A stretch of 64,000 bases of DNA from Neonectria sp. B-13 (taxonomy: Eukaryota; Ascomycota; Sordariomycetes; Hypocreales; Nectriaceae). Shown in pieces: positions 32,853 through 45,000 of the stretch (position 1 is the first letter of the stretch; every line of letters starts with the position of its first letter). Position numbers and translations under genes: made by a program. The notes beneath the pieces were generated by a model. The model made no database searches. It was given only the letters and a program-made list of their open reading frames with translations, and was not told the DNA's origin. The DNA lies in the NCBI GenBank assembly GCA_002682825.1, contig NOKP01000045.1:1-64000 (forward strand). The letters run 5' to 3'.

Positions 32853-34202
32853 TTACTTCATCTTCGATCTTATACCCAGCCTGATAAGCTTCCACATCCA
32901 GGACCTCCCTGTCTTTGATCTCTTCGCCACCGAACGTGTACTCGTTCCATCTTCAGCTCGACTAGCTGTATCCCAGTGGTCAAGCAAATGCCCAAACAGT
33001 GTACAATTACCCACTGCCGACCCAAGGATGTCAAGTAGAGAACCTTGATCGGCGCCCAACACACCACCGACGACGTCGCTCAGTAGAGTGATGACGGGAA
33101 TCTGAAACTTGATGCGCTTTTTGTTCAAAACACCTTCGATGTATTGAATGTGCTCGCCGTCGACGACCGTGGCATTCCCTGTGGCGTTGAATTCGATCTT
33201 CCCTTGGCCAAGTGCTTCTTTCTGGCTGTCCAGAATGGTGGCGAGGTTGGGCACCAACTCTTGGAAGTAGAAGTCACCATCAAACGGCACTGAGTTGTTG
33301 CCAGGGCTGAGCAGAACGTTGTAAATATTCACCAGGCCGAGTTTTGTCTCCCCAGACACCAGGTTGAAGGTCAAGTTGCCCAGTCCAAGTGCCAATACCC
33401 CAGAGTTTGGAATATTTAGATGGCCCTTCATGTTGTATTCTGTGTCGTTGGTCTTTAGGAGGAACTGCATATCTCGGACACCGAAGCCGTCGAGGTAGTT
33501 CAGAGAGGGTATTTCGATCGTCTTGTCCAAGCTGGGTTTGTACTTTAGCGACCCCAAATGAACGTCAGCGCTAGCTTTAACAGACAGTTTTACCGCCGGC
33601 TGGTCAAAAAACTTGTTGAACCAGCTGAGCAACTCTGTCTGGCTGGTGACTAAGATGGTTTGGTTCGTGACGATGACGTCAGTTTCATGACGAATATGAA
33701 GTTCCGGCAGGCGAAGCTTGAGAAATGGCGAAAAGTCTGTTGTATTTTTATTGTATAGATTGAGGACGGTCGGATCAAGTTTCACTCCCAATGGCGTGTC
33801 TAATGATGTGTGCAACGTCAAGTTGACCTCTGTTGGTGACAGTGCCTGGAGTGTCCCGCTATTTATCGGTAGATGTTGACCATTCAGAACGTTCTGGATA
33901 ATTGCAGGAATGATGACTTTGAATCTGATGGTCCCGTGTGTCAGCAGTGAGCACCATTCAGGCAGATCGCCGACATGGACTCACAAGATGGGTAGCAGGA
34001 TGATGAGCAAGACGACCAAGCCAATCAAATAATACCACCGAAAACGCTTGAGATGCTTTTTGAGCTTCTCCCGCTTGGGAACACCTGCGACGACATCTTT
34101 GTCGCTGTGGGCATCGGAAGCTCTTGGATCGGCTGGAGTGTCCCTCTTGTCTTCGACTGTAGAGCTGCCAGGAGGGTTCTCGTCTGGGGTAGCTTGAACC
34201 AT
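32853..34202 (-). CDS. Membrane-anchored DUF3712-like protein
   Basis: Two exons, 34202-33985 and 33924-32853 (60-bp intron), give 429 aa. The N-terminal 50 residues are hydrophilic and acidic (cytosolic). A basic run (KREKLKKHLKRFRWYY) precedes one transmembrane helix (about 55-75, LIGLVVLLIILLPILFKVII), so topology is type II. The remaining 350 residues are a beta-rich domain with LPINSGTLQALSP, HTSLDTPLGVKLDP, LNIPNSGVLALGLGNLTF and many N-glycosylation sequons. This matches the fungal DUF3712 family, whose beta-sandwich resembles LEA-14/water-stress folds; function is unknown. A basic C-terminal tail ends the protein. It faces the secreted repeat protein tail to tail. Confidence 0.88.
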
Positions 34203-34650
34203 GATGATTCTGTGTTTCAGAAACGAGACAGGCGAGTGATGAAGCAGGCAATCAACGCATCTGGTCGTGACTGTGCCAGACCCTACCAGACGACCGAGGC
34301 AATGCCAATGTCATATAGTCTAGAGGCCAGTCTCTTTCAATTCGGCTAGGTGATGTTCACTGCGGGGTTCGCATCCATGCATGCATGCTCTTCATCGGTG
34401 GCACTCGCATGAGGAGAGGGATCCCCGACAAATAAGAAGGACGGTCACCTACCGCTAACGCCTATGCATTCAGCGCGCATGACCACACAAGTACCTGCCA
34501 GAACCTACAGGAACACAGACTCGCCGATCCTCGATAGTGCAATTGCCTACTTCGTGCCTTGAAGCAAGGGTCGATGTGCTAGACTATAGAGAGCTTAGCT
34601 TGCGAGGTTCTCCGCACTAGCAGACCAGATGTCCGCGCCGCAGTCTAACC

Positions 34651-34959
34651 AGTAGGAGTAAATGTGACAATTATTCAAGCTATTATTAAATAGACGCGAG
34701 CGAAAGATTTAATTCTTAAACCATGATAGATATAAAAGAGTTTTACTTGTATAAGAATCTCATACTTGGGTAAGATTGGTGTAAGAGATGGGGAGTTGGA
34801 AATATTATAGGATCCTGGAATACTACTATAGCTATATAGAAATAGCAACACAATGGTTTCTACTGAATTATAGATGCTTAAAGGTGGATTTTACCCAAAG
34901 TAGTGAAATCTTCGGAGGCGGGTAGGTGGCAGCTAAATTAAAAGCATTTACTCTACTTT
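34651..34959. repeat. AT-rich patch bounded by a short imperfect inverted repeat
   Basis: AGTAGGAGTAAATG (34651-34664) is matched in inverse orientation by CATTTACTCTACT (34945-34957), with one base missing. The interior is AT-rich. Size and structure would suit a decayed MITE, but the inverted repeat is short and no target duplication is clear. Confidence 0.3.
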
Positions 34960-35690
34960 ACGTTTGTTTGCAAGTGCTCCTTGGCAACCCTATACCATCC
35001 AGCAAGTTCGAGCAGTTAGCCGCACTGTACGCGTTGAGTTGTGCATAAATACTTGTCCGCATACTATAGTTTGAGATGGTGAAAGAATATTTCTACCTGT
35101 AAACCTCGTTACTGTGAAGATTGAATAGAATGGAAGTCCATTTGCGCTCTCAGATCATGCTCGTATGCGCGTTGCTGTCACGTGGCATCGTCTTGGCTTC
35201 TACTGCTTCACGCGCCCTCTCCATGTTAATTATAAACACGTTCATGTGCTTTCCACTGGCCAACCACCTGATTGCTTGCCGCCTTGTGCCGCAATGGCCT
35301 CCTGCCAAGCATAATTCTTGGCGACAACCCGTTGCTCCGCCACATTGACACGCAAGCTTTTGCTTTGTCGTTCCACCGCCGAGTGTTGGGCATCGTTCAT
35401 AAATGAGCTCGCCGCGGAATTGCGACGCATAAAAGCTAACGTTGCGCATATGGCAATTAGTAAAGCCGAAGTAAAATGAATCTAGAGTTCAACATGCTGG
35501 CGTATGACATCTAAGCCTCGGATTTGAGGCATCTAATGCTCTCGTCGTATTCACCAAGCAGGCCAAGAGCTAAGCGCCCATAATATTGCCGAAATGCCGC
35601 AAGCCAAGACAATGCCAATGCCGAAAGATTGGGCACTCCGCCCCTTTCGTTTGCTTCGCAGATTACGGCGACGACAAAATCTGCCATCTC

Positions 35691-35700
35691 TCTATATAGC
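35691..35700 (+). promoter_or_regulatory. TATA-like element of the CYSTM gene
   Basis: TCTATATAGC about 90 bp upstream of the CYSTM ATG. Confidence 0.4.
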
Positions 35701-35787
35701 TGTCGTTACCTCATTCTTCCTGTAAAAAAAAAGGTCCCCGATCAAACTTCGCATTTGTACCGTAACCAACTACCACTCCTACCAACA

Positions 35788-36197
35788 ATGTCGCAGCAAT
35801 ACGGCCAGCCGCCCCCTCAAGGGTAAGTACTGGGTTGAATGCATCTTACTGCAGATGTAATTACTCACACATTCCATAGGTACTACCCTCAAGGCAATTT
35901 TCCTCCCCCTGGCCAAGGCTATCCCCCCCCTCAGCCCGTAAGTTCACTCTGGACTCCTATTGCTACTGTGCCACGCTGATTCTTACTCTTCCTCCTGTCA
36001 AAGATGCAATATCAACAGGAGCCACCGCGCGAGGAGAAGAGCCACGGCTGTCTCTACACTTGGTAAGCCCCATATGCCCCGTGCCCCCATTGCCCTTCAT
36101 AACTCACATGCCTCTTAGTGTCGCTGCGATGTGCTGCTGCTGGCTGTGTGGCGAGACGTGCGAATGCTGTATCGATTGTCTGGATTGTTGTTGTTAA
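35788..36197 (+). CDS. CYSTM-type cysteine-rich membrane mini-protein
   Basis: Four short exons, 35788-35822, 35880-35937, 36004-36062 and 36119-36197, join to a 76-aa protein. None of the exons is long enough to stand out as an open frame. The N-terminal half is Pro/Gly/Gln/Tyr-rich (QPPPQGYYPQGNFPPPGQG). After EEKSHGCLYTC comes the Cys-rich C-terminus VAAMCCCWLCGETCECC with a final DCCC. This is the CYSTM architecture: a disordered tail plus a short Cys-rich tail-anchored membrane segment. CYSTM proteins are linked to stress tolerance and metal or xenobiotic resistance in fungi and plants. All four splice junctions keep phase and the Cys pattern, so the model is strong despite its size. Confidence 0.88.
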
Positions 36198-38827
36198 TCA
36201 CAGAGCAAAGACGACGATGATGTAACGGCCTCCAGTTCTCACGAAACGTAACTCAACGTGTGTAAGGTTTTGAGGAGGTTGGCCTGGTCTGCGATTTCCA
36301 CCATTGGGTTCACATTTTGTTCAAGATATAGGGCTGCGGATATCAGCTTTGGCGTGGCCTTTTGGGCCCGTTGATTTACTTTTCTTCAGATTGTCGCGTT
36401 CGTAATCCCGCATTACTTGCGATGCTTAATCCAAATTCGTTTGACGAAACTCATCCTGATCTACGAGTAGCTTCATCAGCGTGAAACTATCTGGGAACTA
36501 TCATAACTGGATATGAGGGAGCCTTTGCAACCTGTGCAAGTCACCCATCGATAAGATGCCATGCTGCTGGGAGAAAACATGATCGGAGTCGAACAGCTAC
36601 TCGAGCACGCTTTCTATGACTATTGCGTTTAAAAGGACGACGGCTGTTTCTCAACATTCTGTGGCTTTAGCAAGAGTCGGAATCTTTAAGCTTGTAGCTG
36701 TCATCTGGCTATGATTTTGAGCCGCGGATGCTACTGCAAGCTCTCCAAATGGTGCTGTCAGTGCAGGCAAAGAATCTAAAAGGGTCCAGGCCCACAAATC
36801 TCCCTCTTTCATGATTCTGTAGATGAGCCAAGTTTGATTGTACCTCCCGTCTGGGTTAGAGTCAAGAGCAAACATTCCTCGTCGGTTTTCAATCTGTAGT
36901 CGGACGGAAACTGATCGACAGACTCAATTGTATCGCTAGGTTCTGAGGTTCCGGTCGGGCTCCAGCGCCAGTTGAAGTAGAGTTCAGAATCGAATCCGCG
37001 AGTTGCTTCTTGTCTTAGGGACCAAAGACTGGATGATCTCGGGCGGGAGATGTGTGGTAGCTAGTATGATAGTGTCTCTGGTCGGGCAAAAGGGCCCCTT
37101 GTGTAACTATGCTGAGCCGGTGCCAGGATTCCGCGAACTTGAGTTGCAGCACTTGGAGGTTGATGAAGTAGTCTTTCTTCCAAAGGAGACCGAGAATCGT
37201 AAGCCCTTGCTCAAAAGGATCGAGGCGTGCGGCTACATTGCCCATGGACATTGCCCCGAACGGATACCGTGGCTTGCCGTCAACAATGGGGTGTTGTGAG
37301 TCGGACTATGTACCCAGGTGAATTTTAGATCATCTCGAGAGAAGAACGCTTGTATTTCTGTTAGCAGAGGATGCGAGGGTTTACCTGTCGTACCAAATGT
37401 GTGCAGATTCGGAATCAGTGCTGAACGACAGTTCGTGGCATAACAACAGCCAACCGCAAACATTGACCACACTTGTGCGGGGAAAGAGGAGAATCCTATT
37501 TTTGTTAAAGGCAAGAGCCTCTTGCAAGATCTAGGCTCGCGTGTTCCATCTGTCGGTCACGACTCTACTCAAGACGTCGCACTTTGTCTTGGGATTGACC
37601 TGGCGGCGGCCTTGAACGGGATTCGTCCACGACGGCGTGGGAACCCACGGCCTATCTGAGATTCGTAGGCCAACAGTAGGCAGTCAAGGTCATCCTATTG
37701 TAGCTCGACACGACATGAACCGATCGAGGTATGAGCGCGGATATGGACATGACCCATGGCTCGGATTGCAAGCTCCTTTCACCCGGCTGCTCCTGCTCGA
37801 AACGTTCCTATATCTAACAAACAGCTATTAGCAATGCAACCATAACGCCCATAGTAGACACGGCGTGTTTATTGAGACAAAACTGATCAATCCAAATCAT
37901 ACGGAACCCATTTTCGCGGGCGAAGGTCTCAATCCAGCGAATGGCGCTCTTCGATGGACCTATCTTTCGATTACTACCGTCTTCCTCGATAACCTGGCAG
38001 GATGCTTCGGTTGGGTCTCGTTTGGGTCTCTGTCGCTTTCTTCGCCAGAGCAGCAGCAGTCAGAAACTGCTACAAAGTGATCGCAGTCGCCCTTTGTCGT
38101 CTTCATCACTCGCACCTCTAGCCTTTCCACCCCCTTCCACCTGCCTTGGTTCAAGAACGTCGTCGCCAGGTTTCTCAAGCTGGCCAGCGTATCGGGATGC
38201 TCCTCCTAATGAATGCCATCCCACTCGTCTCCGTCGCCCGCTCCGATAAATCGATGTAGGGCCCGCTTATTCCATTCCATCGACGTGGAGGGCGCCGAAT
38301 CTGGTGTGGCAGCATTGCCTTGCACTGTCATGTCACATGTTGCATTCCTTAGGCTGAAAACGGCAGAGCGTGAGGTCGGGTATAAAACGTCGCACAGCCG
38401 AAAAGCATCCAATCCTGTACAAATACACCAATGTTAGCTGCAACCTCCCCACCTACTCCAACATACTGTACGTACTCGAATGGTCGATAGCCCAATTGAA
38501 AACGCCTAGTGACGAAGTGCTGTGGTCTAAGTGAAACCTAAAAGACTGTCCCGGCTATCGCTTGCCGAGCTTAGCGGACGGTGCTGCCAGAATTAAAGTC
38601 ACGAGTGAAGCTAGATACAACGTCATCCGTCCCCTGCCAATTTCATCGCCAGCTCTCGGCCTCCTCTTACTCTAAGAAATGCCTGTGAAGGCGACTATTC
38701 GATAAGAGAGGATAGGGTTTCAATCCACACTTGGAATGATCCTCTCATTCCTTTCAACTCGCCTCCGCTTCCATTTTCGGACAGAGAAACTTGACACTCA
38801 CCTTCTCGAGCTTCGGCGAGGCCGCCG
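36198..38827. other. Long intergenic stretch holding a decayed gene
   Basis: 2.6 kb between the CYSTM gene and the K+ channel. The minus strand at 36651-37514 contains remnants of a coding sequence (separate entry). The remaining 1.3 kb (37515-38827) shows only short unrelated frames and nothing I can name. Confidence 0.4.
36651..37514 (-). pseudogene. Frame-shifted remnant of an unidentified gene
   Basis: Protein-like stretches follow each other on the minus strand but in changing frames: LLTEIQAFFSRDDLKFTWVH, then PIVDGKPRYPFGAMSMGN running into ARLDPFEQGLTILGLLWKKD, then LATTHLPPEIIQSLVPKTR, then ELYFNWRWSPTGTSEPSD, then RRGMFALDSNPDGRYNQTW. Stops separate them, and the gaps are too short or lack GT/AG signals to be introns. 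This pattern indicates a gene broken by several small indels. The family is not recognised. A heavily spliced live gene is the less likely alternative. Confidence 0.5.
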
Positions 38828-41135
38828 ATGGAGCGAGACAAGATGTCTGCTATTGACGACGCAGACTTGGATAAGAACATCGATCAAGAAGCCCAGGCCG
38901 CTGAGAGCTATGCCTCTCGCGAGAAAAGGTTTCAAAATGACGATGCGCATCTCGAACCCAGGTAAGCCACAACGAGCATGAACACACATTCTCAGGAGGA
39001 TACCTCAGCCGTTGAGCTAGCGCTAACTTGATGCCCTTTCGCCGTGTCGTAGGCGTCAGTGGTTCCTCTCATTGGCGTTCCCCATGATTGCAGGGACTCT
39101 CGGTCCTGTGGCTTCAGCGTTTAGTATATGTGCACTAGCTCAGCCCTGGCGACAGCATCTCGTTCCCGGGGGGGATGTTCAGACTGCCCCTTTCGTCGTT
39201 AACCCGTCTTGGTATGCTATCCCACAATTACTCCGATCAATGCCGAGAGCGTCTCTTCTAACACATACTATTTTAGGTTGACGACTGTCAATGCCGTTCA
39301 GCTTACTGTCGCCGTCACCTCGAACCTGTTTCTACTCCTCAACATGGCAAGAAAAGTCCGCTTTAGCCTGGCACAGCCCATCACAATAGTCGGATGGTAC
39401 TACACAGAAACTCCATGCAGTGGGAGTATGCTTCTAACATAAGATCAACAGGTACCTCTCAGCTATCTGCCGCATCTCTCTGAGTGCTACTGCTGCTGGA
39501 CCGCTCCTCGAAGATATCACGTTCCCCGAAAACGAGCTCATCTGGTCCCAGGCATTTTACTACGGCATTTGGGCGGCCATCCTCTACTTCTTCGATGCTT
39601 CTCTTATGGCCGTGACCTTCTGGGGTGCTTTATCTGGTCACTATGGGAAGGAGTTTATGCTAACCTTCAGTCAACGCACCTTAATGTTGCAGACTATCGC
39701 GTTCCTCATGTACCTCCTCTTTGGCGCCCGTGTTTTCGCCAAAGTTGAAGGCTGGAACTACCTCGATGCCGTATATTGGGCAGATGTTACTCTCTTTACA
39801 GTCGGCTTTGGTGAATATGCCCCTGCAACTACTCTCGGAAGATCTCTCCTGATCCCATACGTCGTCTTTGGTATTATCAGTCTTGGTTTGGTCATCGACT
39901 CAATCAGGAGCCTGATCCTCGAGCGTGGAAGACGCCGCTTCAAAGTCCGGATCGAGGAGAAGACGCGACGCAGGACAGTCCGGACCATAACACGCAGGGG
40001 TAATGATAAAATCCTGAAGCCCATCCGCGAAGAGTCTAAAATCTCAAGCCCACATTCAGAAACAATTCCAGCAACCGAATTCGAACGCCGCAGGGTCGAG
40101 TTTGCTCTAATGCGCAAGATACAGGACCAGGCTTTGTCTCGCAAAAGATGGATGGCCATGGCCATCTCTACTAGCACATGGCTTGTCCTATGGCTAGTAG
40201 GTGCGGTTATCTTTCAGAAGGCCGAGAAGCCCTATCAGGACTGGTCGTACTTTGACTCTGTCTATTTCTGCTTCGAGGCCTGGACTACCATTGGATATGG
40301 TGATCTGTCCCCTGTATCTAATGCAGGCAAATCTTTCTTTGTGTTTTGGTCTCTCTTAGCGTTACCCATTATGACAATGCTCATCTCACATGCTAGTGAT
40401 ACTGTGGTCGATTTGATCCGATATGGTACCCTTCGACTAGGAAACGTCACGATCCTGCCGAGCGACGAAGGCTTTATGGAAAACATGAAGCACATCATCA
40501 GCAGGATTACATTTGGTCGCGTCTTCCCAGGCTGTCTGGATTCTGAACCTCCGAAGCTGGCAGTGTCCTCGAAAAGTACCGATGGACGATTAAAAGAGAT
40601 CCCGACCGAGCCTGACGGACAAACCCTCCAAAACAATGACAGAGCCGGCCAAAGCACCTCGGTTGTCGATCAAGGGGTGTCACAAAGCTGTCGCCCACGA
40701 AGCTCGCTCTCCCGCTTCCGCAATCCCCACGATGTGCTTCCCACGGGGACCAACTTCCACTTCCTCCTTATCTCCGAGATTCAGGTCATCGCCTCCCACC
40801 TCAAAGAATCTAAGCCGCATCGCTACACTTTCGACCAATGGGCCTGGTACCTCAAGCTCATCGGCGAAGATGAACACAACGCACAGACGCACTGCAAGGC
40901 CCAGCCAGCGGCAAAGCGCCGGAATCCTAACGATGAGGACTCGGATAAGGAGCTGACGTGGTCGTGGGTCGGGAGTCGCAATCCTTTAATAGGTAGCCTG
41001 GAGGAGAGCGAGTGGATATTCGACAGGCTCGCAAATAGGCTCCGAGAGTCGTTATTGTCAGAAAGGAGCCGGCAGCTGCGGAGCGGTGCCAGGGAAGCGA
41101 GTCCGGAGGCGCAGGAGGTTCATAATTTGGATTAA
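38828..41135 (+). CDS. Two-pore outward-rectifier K+ channel, TOK1-like
   Basis: Four exons, 38828-38961, 39053-39211, 39277-39396 and 39452-41135, give 698 aa; all three junctions keep phase. There are eight predicted transmembrane helices in the TOK arrangement: several helices first, then pore 1 with filter TVGFGEY (about 254-260) and pore 2 with TIGYGDL (about 417-423). Between them lies a very basic loop (RGRRRFKVRIEEKTRRRTVR). The long cytosolic C-terminus includes SEIQVIASHLKESKPHRYTFDQWAWYLKLIG, a segment conserved in filamentous-fungal TOK channels as I recall. The channel sits in the plasma membrane and carries K+ efflux and membrane-potential control. Filter 1 has Glu where Asp is usual (GFGE). 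Confidence 0.95.
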
Positions 41136-42098
41136 AATGGTAGCGTTAAGGAGAAAAGGGGATAACGGGCGTGCCTTGACAAATTGATTATTCACACGTT
41201 CAACGAAGTTGAAGACTTTTTTACACTCTCGTTTGCTTGGTGCGCGAACGGCATGAGATTGGATTAGGTTAAACGTATTCGAGGAAGCTAGCATTTTGGA
41301 TGATCTACACAATTATCAAGCTGCCCGCCACACACCTTCACAGGAATATCAAAGCCAAGTGGGCTTTTCGATATTCCCCCTCCAAGGATGCTGCTTAGTT
41401 TAACCCTCCCGTGCAGCTCGACGACAAAAAGGTCGTTATCGACTGCAGTTAGTTCGTGAAGTACAACGACGAGTGCACCCCACCACTTGAGTCGCTTGAT
41501 GAGTAGATGAATTCCAATTACCGAAATAGTCTTCCAACGATTGACAACATGGAAATGGTTCCTGTTAACCCTTTCATCGCAGAGCTGACATCATTCCTAC
41601 CGCCGCCTCCCCTAGAATGTCTCTTGGAGCGCATGACCACAAGAACGAGACGAGGACGTGCTACATATTTGTCAAAGTCAAAATGTAACTGAACAGCTAC
41701 CTGTTACCAACGTTCTATGATTGATCTTGCTGGGTTACAAATGACCGTGGTTCTGTATGCTGGTACCCCGCCTCCGGGCCTTCTCGAAGGAGGCTTTGTG
41801 TTTCTAGTAATTGTCAGCGATCTACCGTCTTCAGGGTGTCATCAGCTGGGCTGTGCAATGTGTGGGCGCTTCCACGACGAATCATAGCTGCAGCTCTCAG
41901 CGTCCTATGATTGTCAGGCTGCAGTTTTGCCCAGGCTGCAAGGGTTTCCAAGCCGCAAGGCGCACCAGCCTCAGCCTGACTATGGCCAAGTTGCGGGGTT
42001 CTCGAGCTGGGTTTCCAAGTTGACGTTCGTTGTCCAGGTAGCTTCTTGCCCCTCTACTCAATTCTGTTTCCACCGCACCCCCGCAATACCGAGCGACC
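41136..42098. other. Intergenic; possible decayed coding stretch
   Basis: 963 bp. On the plus strand at 41410-41680 one frame reads LDDKKVVIDC, stop, FVKYNDECTPPLESLDE, stop, then NPFIAELTSFLPPPPLECLL, which looks protein-like but is broken by two TAG codons. No family is recognised. The rest is unremarkable. Confidence 0.3.
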
Positions 42099-45000
42099 AT
42101 GGCGTCCCACGAGAACTTGCCTCTGCATCGGCTTCAAGAGAGGCTATGGAACGACGCATATGATGGACTGAAGGACCTTGACTCCAAGGTAGTCGAGGCG
42201 TACGAGACGATCCTCTCGAACGAGCTTCGTGGCGGCGCTCCTGCGACAGAAAGCAACGATATCGCGACGGGTCGTCGAGAAAGATCTTTACAGATGGCGA
42301 CGCTTATCGCATTAGGCCTAGAGCGAACGCAAAAAGAGGCTGCCGTCAAGGCGCGTCTTGGCCGAGGGTATGATATAGCCAAAGGACTCAAAGGTCTGGT
42401 GCACACGGCCCTCAAAAAGGCACCGGAGGCAGCATTGGTGTGGGCTGGCGTGTGTTGCTCTCTCGAGGTCAGTAACAGTAAATTGCCAACCCAACTACGT
42501 CACTGACTGATGCTTACAATGCCTACAGATACTCTCAAGCTCTTTTACTCAACCTGGAATCAACAGAGATGGTCTCGGATACGTCGTTACTAGCATGGAA
42601 TGGTATTGGAACCTCTCGCGGCTCCTTATCGACGAGAAGACCGGCATGGATGCCGCAATGAGAGGCCAGCTCGAGAAGAGCATCATGCGTCTCTATCAGA
42701 AGCTTCTCCTCTACCAAATGAAGAGTGCTTGCGTCTACCGCCGGAAGCGTATTTCAGTCATCTTCAGGGATGCTTTGAAGCTGGATGACTGGCAGGGCAA
42801 GCTGGACGAGATCAAGGATGCCGAGACTGCACTCAGGAACGAAGCCTCCCAGTACAACGATGAGGCCACCATCGCCCAACTACAGGCCATAGAACTGAAA
42901 GCAACAGAATCTATCAACAATCTCCGGACATGGCATGAGCAGATGAGGCTGGATGAAAAGAACAAAGAGGCCCTCAGAGATCTCCATATAACAGACCCGC
43001 GGAAAGACAAGAAACGGATTGAAGAGCTCAAAGGGGGCTTGATTGAAGGCTCGTATCGTTGGATCCTCAATCACAGAGATTATCAGAAATGGCACAGCGA
43101 CCCAGACTTCAGGTTGCTATGGATCAAGGGCGACCCCGGCAAGGGCAAAACGATGCTACTCTGTGGCATCATTGATGAGCTCGAAAAAGAGAATCGTACA
43201 GTTGTCACAACTTACTTCTTCTGTCAGGCTACGGAAGAACGACTGAAAACAGCCACCAACGTCCTGAGGGGGCTCCTTTTCCTCCTTATCGAGCGTCTGC
43301 CGCTGCTGATCTCACACTTGCGGGGGGAGTACGATTCTGCGGGCAAAGACCTATTCACCGACCACAACGCCTGGACTTCCATGTCCAATATTCTCACTTC
43401 CATGCTGAGTGAGCCGTCGCTGGTCGACGCCGTGATTCTGGTTGATGCGCTGGACGAGTGTGACGAATCAAGCCGCCCTCGGCTCATCAGCCTCATCTCC
43501 CGGCTATCCTCCTTGTTCCCTGCTAAATGGATTGTGTCGAGTCGAAACTGGCAAGAGATTGAGCGAGAGTTTATGTCCAAGGCAATCGATCAAAAGCTTC
43601 GGCTGCGCCTCGAGATGAATCCAGACCTGGTGTCTGAGGCCATCAGCACCTTTGTTGAACAGAAGGTGAACGATCTGGATTACAGGCCCGAAGAACAGGC
43701 CGAAGTCATCAAATACCTCAAGAAAAATGCGAGTGGCACGTTTCTATGGGTGGCTTTGGTCTGTAAGGCGCTTGCCATACGGACGACTTTCCGAGGGTCA
43801 GTGCAGAAGAAACTCGAGCAGTTCCCAGCGGGCCTTGATGGGTTATACAAGAGAATGGTGGAATACATCGAGCTCTCTGAAGATGTAGGAATCTGCAAGC
43901 AGATTCTGGGCTTTGCCTCTGTGGCCTACAGGCCGCTCAGCCTCCGCGAGCTCTTCGTCTGCATTGATTGGCGACGCTGGTCGGTCGATGAGGACGAAAG
44001 CGATGGCATCAATGCGCGCGACGACGCTGAAAATATCGACCTCGAAACGCTACGGTCGATCATCACTTCCTGCGGCTCGTTTCTGATTATCCGAGAGGAC
44101 CTCGTATACTTCGTCCATCAGTCGGCCCAGGACTTTCTGCGAACAGAGGGCTCCGAGACGGTCATACAAATGGGCGTCGCTCATCAGCACCACGTCAACC
44201 TGTTCAAATCATTGAATGCACTGAGCCAGACTCTGCGACGGGATATGTACAACCTCAAAGACCCTGGGATTTCGATGGACGAGATCTCGCCTCCAGAGCC
44301 CAACCCGTTAGCCCCGATCGTGTACCACAGCTACTCCTGGGTTAACCACCTGTGCGACTGGAGCGCACTGAAAAAGAACGACGAGATGGATAAAAAAGTG
44401 ATTGAGAAGGTCTATGAGTTCTTCTCCACAAAGTTTCTCTACTGGCTGGAGGCGCATAGCCTCCTCCGCGCCATGTCGAAGGCCGTCGCGGCTGTTCGGC
44501 GACTCGTCGAGCTGGCTGTAAGTACGCCCCGATCCCTTCAGCTAAATATGTTACCAGACGCTGATTTCTCGCGGATCTATGAAGACAACAGTACGATCTA
44601 ACAAACTATTGCAGCTGACCCGGGACGCACTGCGATTCATGTCCTTCTTTAGGGGTACCGTGGAGCAAGCACCGCTTCAGATCTACGCATCGGCGCTCCT
44701 TTTCAGCCCTACCCAGAGCACTATCCGGAAACTATTCTTCCCATCAGAGGGTCCGAGCTGGGTGAAACTACATCCCGAGCCAGACCCCGAATGGAATTCT
44801 TGCGTTCACACAATGGAAGCTCGCAGTGACGACGTTCGAAAGCTTGTATTTTCGCCATCTGGCAAACATCTAGCGTCGTTCGATCCTCGTACAATCATGG
44901 TCTGGGACGCTCTCACCGGTGAGAGGATATGGGTCTTGGACATGAACTATGAAGTAGTGGGGGATGTAGCCTTTGCCCCAAACAAAAACCACCTTGCGAT

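Larger units (their letters stand above)
34203..35787. other. Intergenic with AT-rich patch
   Basis: 1.6 kb without a gene. The stretch 34640-34960 is clearly AT-richer than its surroundings and may be an old repeat (see the separate entry). The rest holds only short unconvincing frames. Confidence 0.4.

Noticed and set aside
37941..38412. Short frames on both strands left of the K+ channel
   Set aside because: They overlap one another, are Ser/Pro-rich by chance and have no consistent splice signals.
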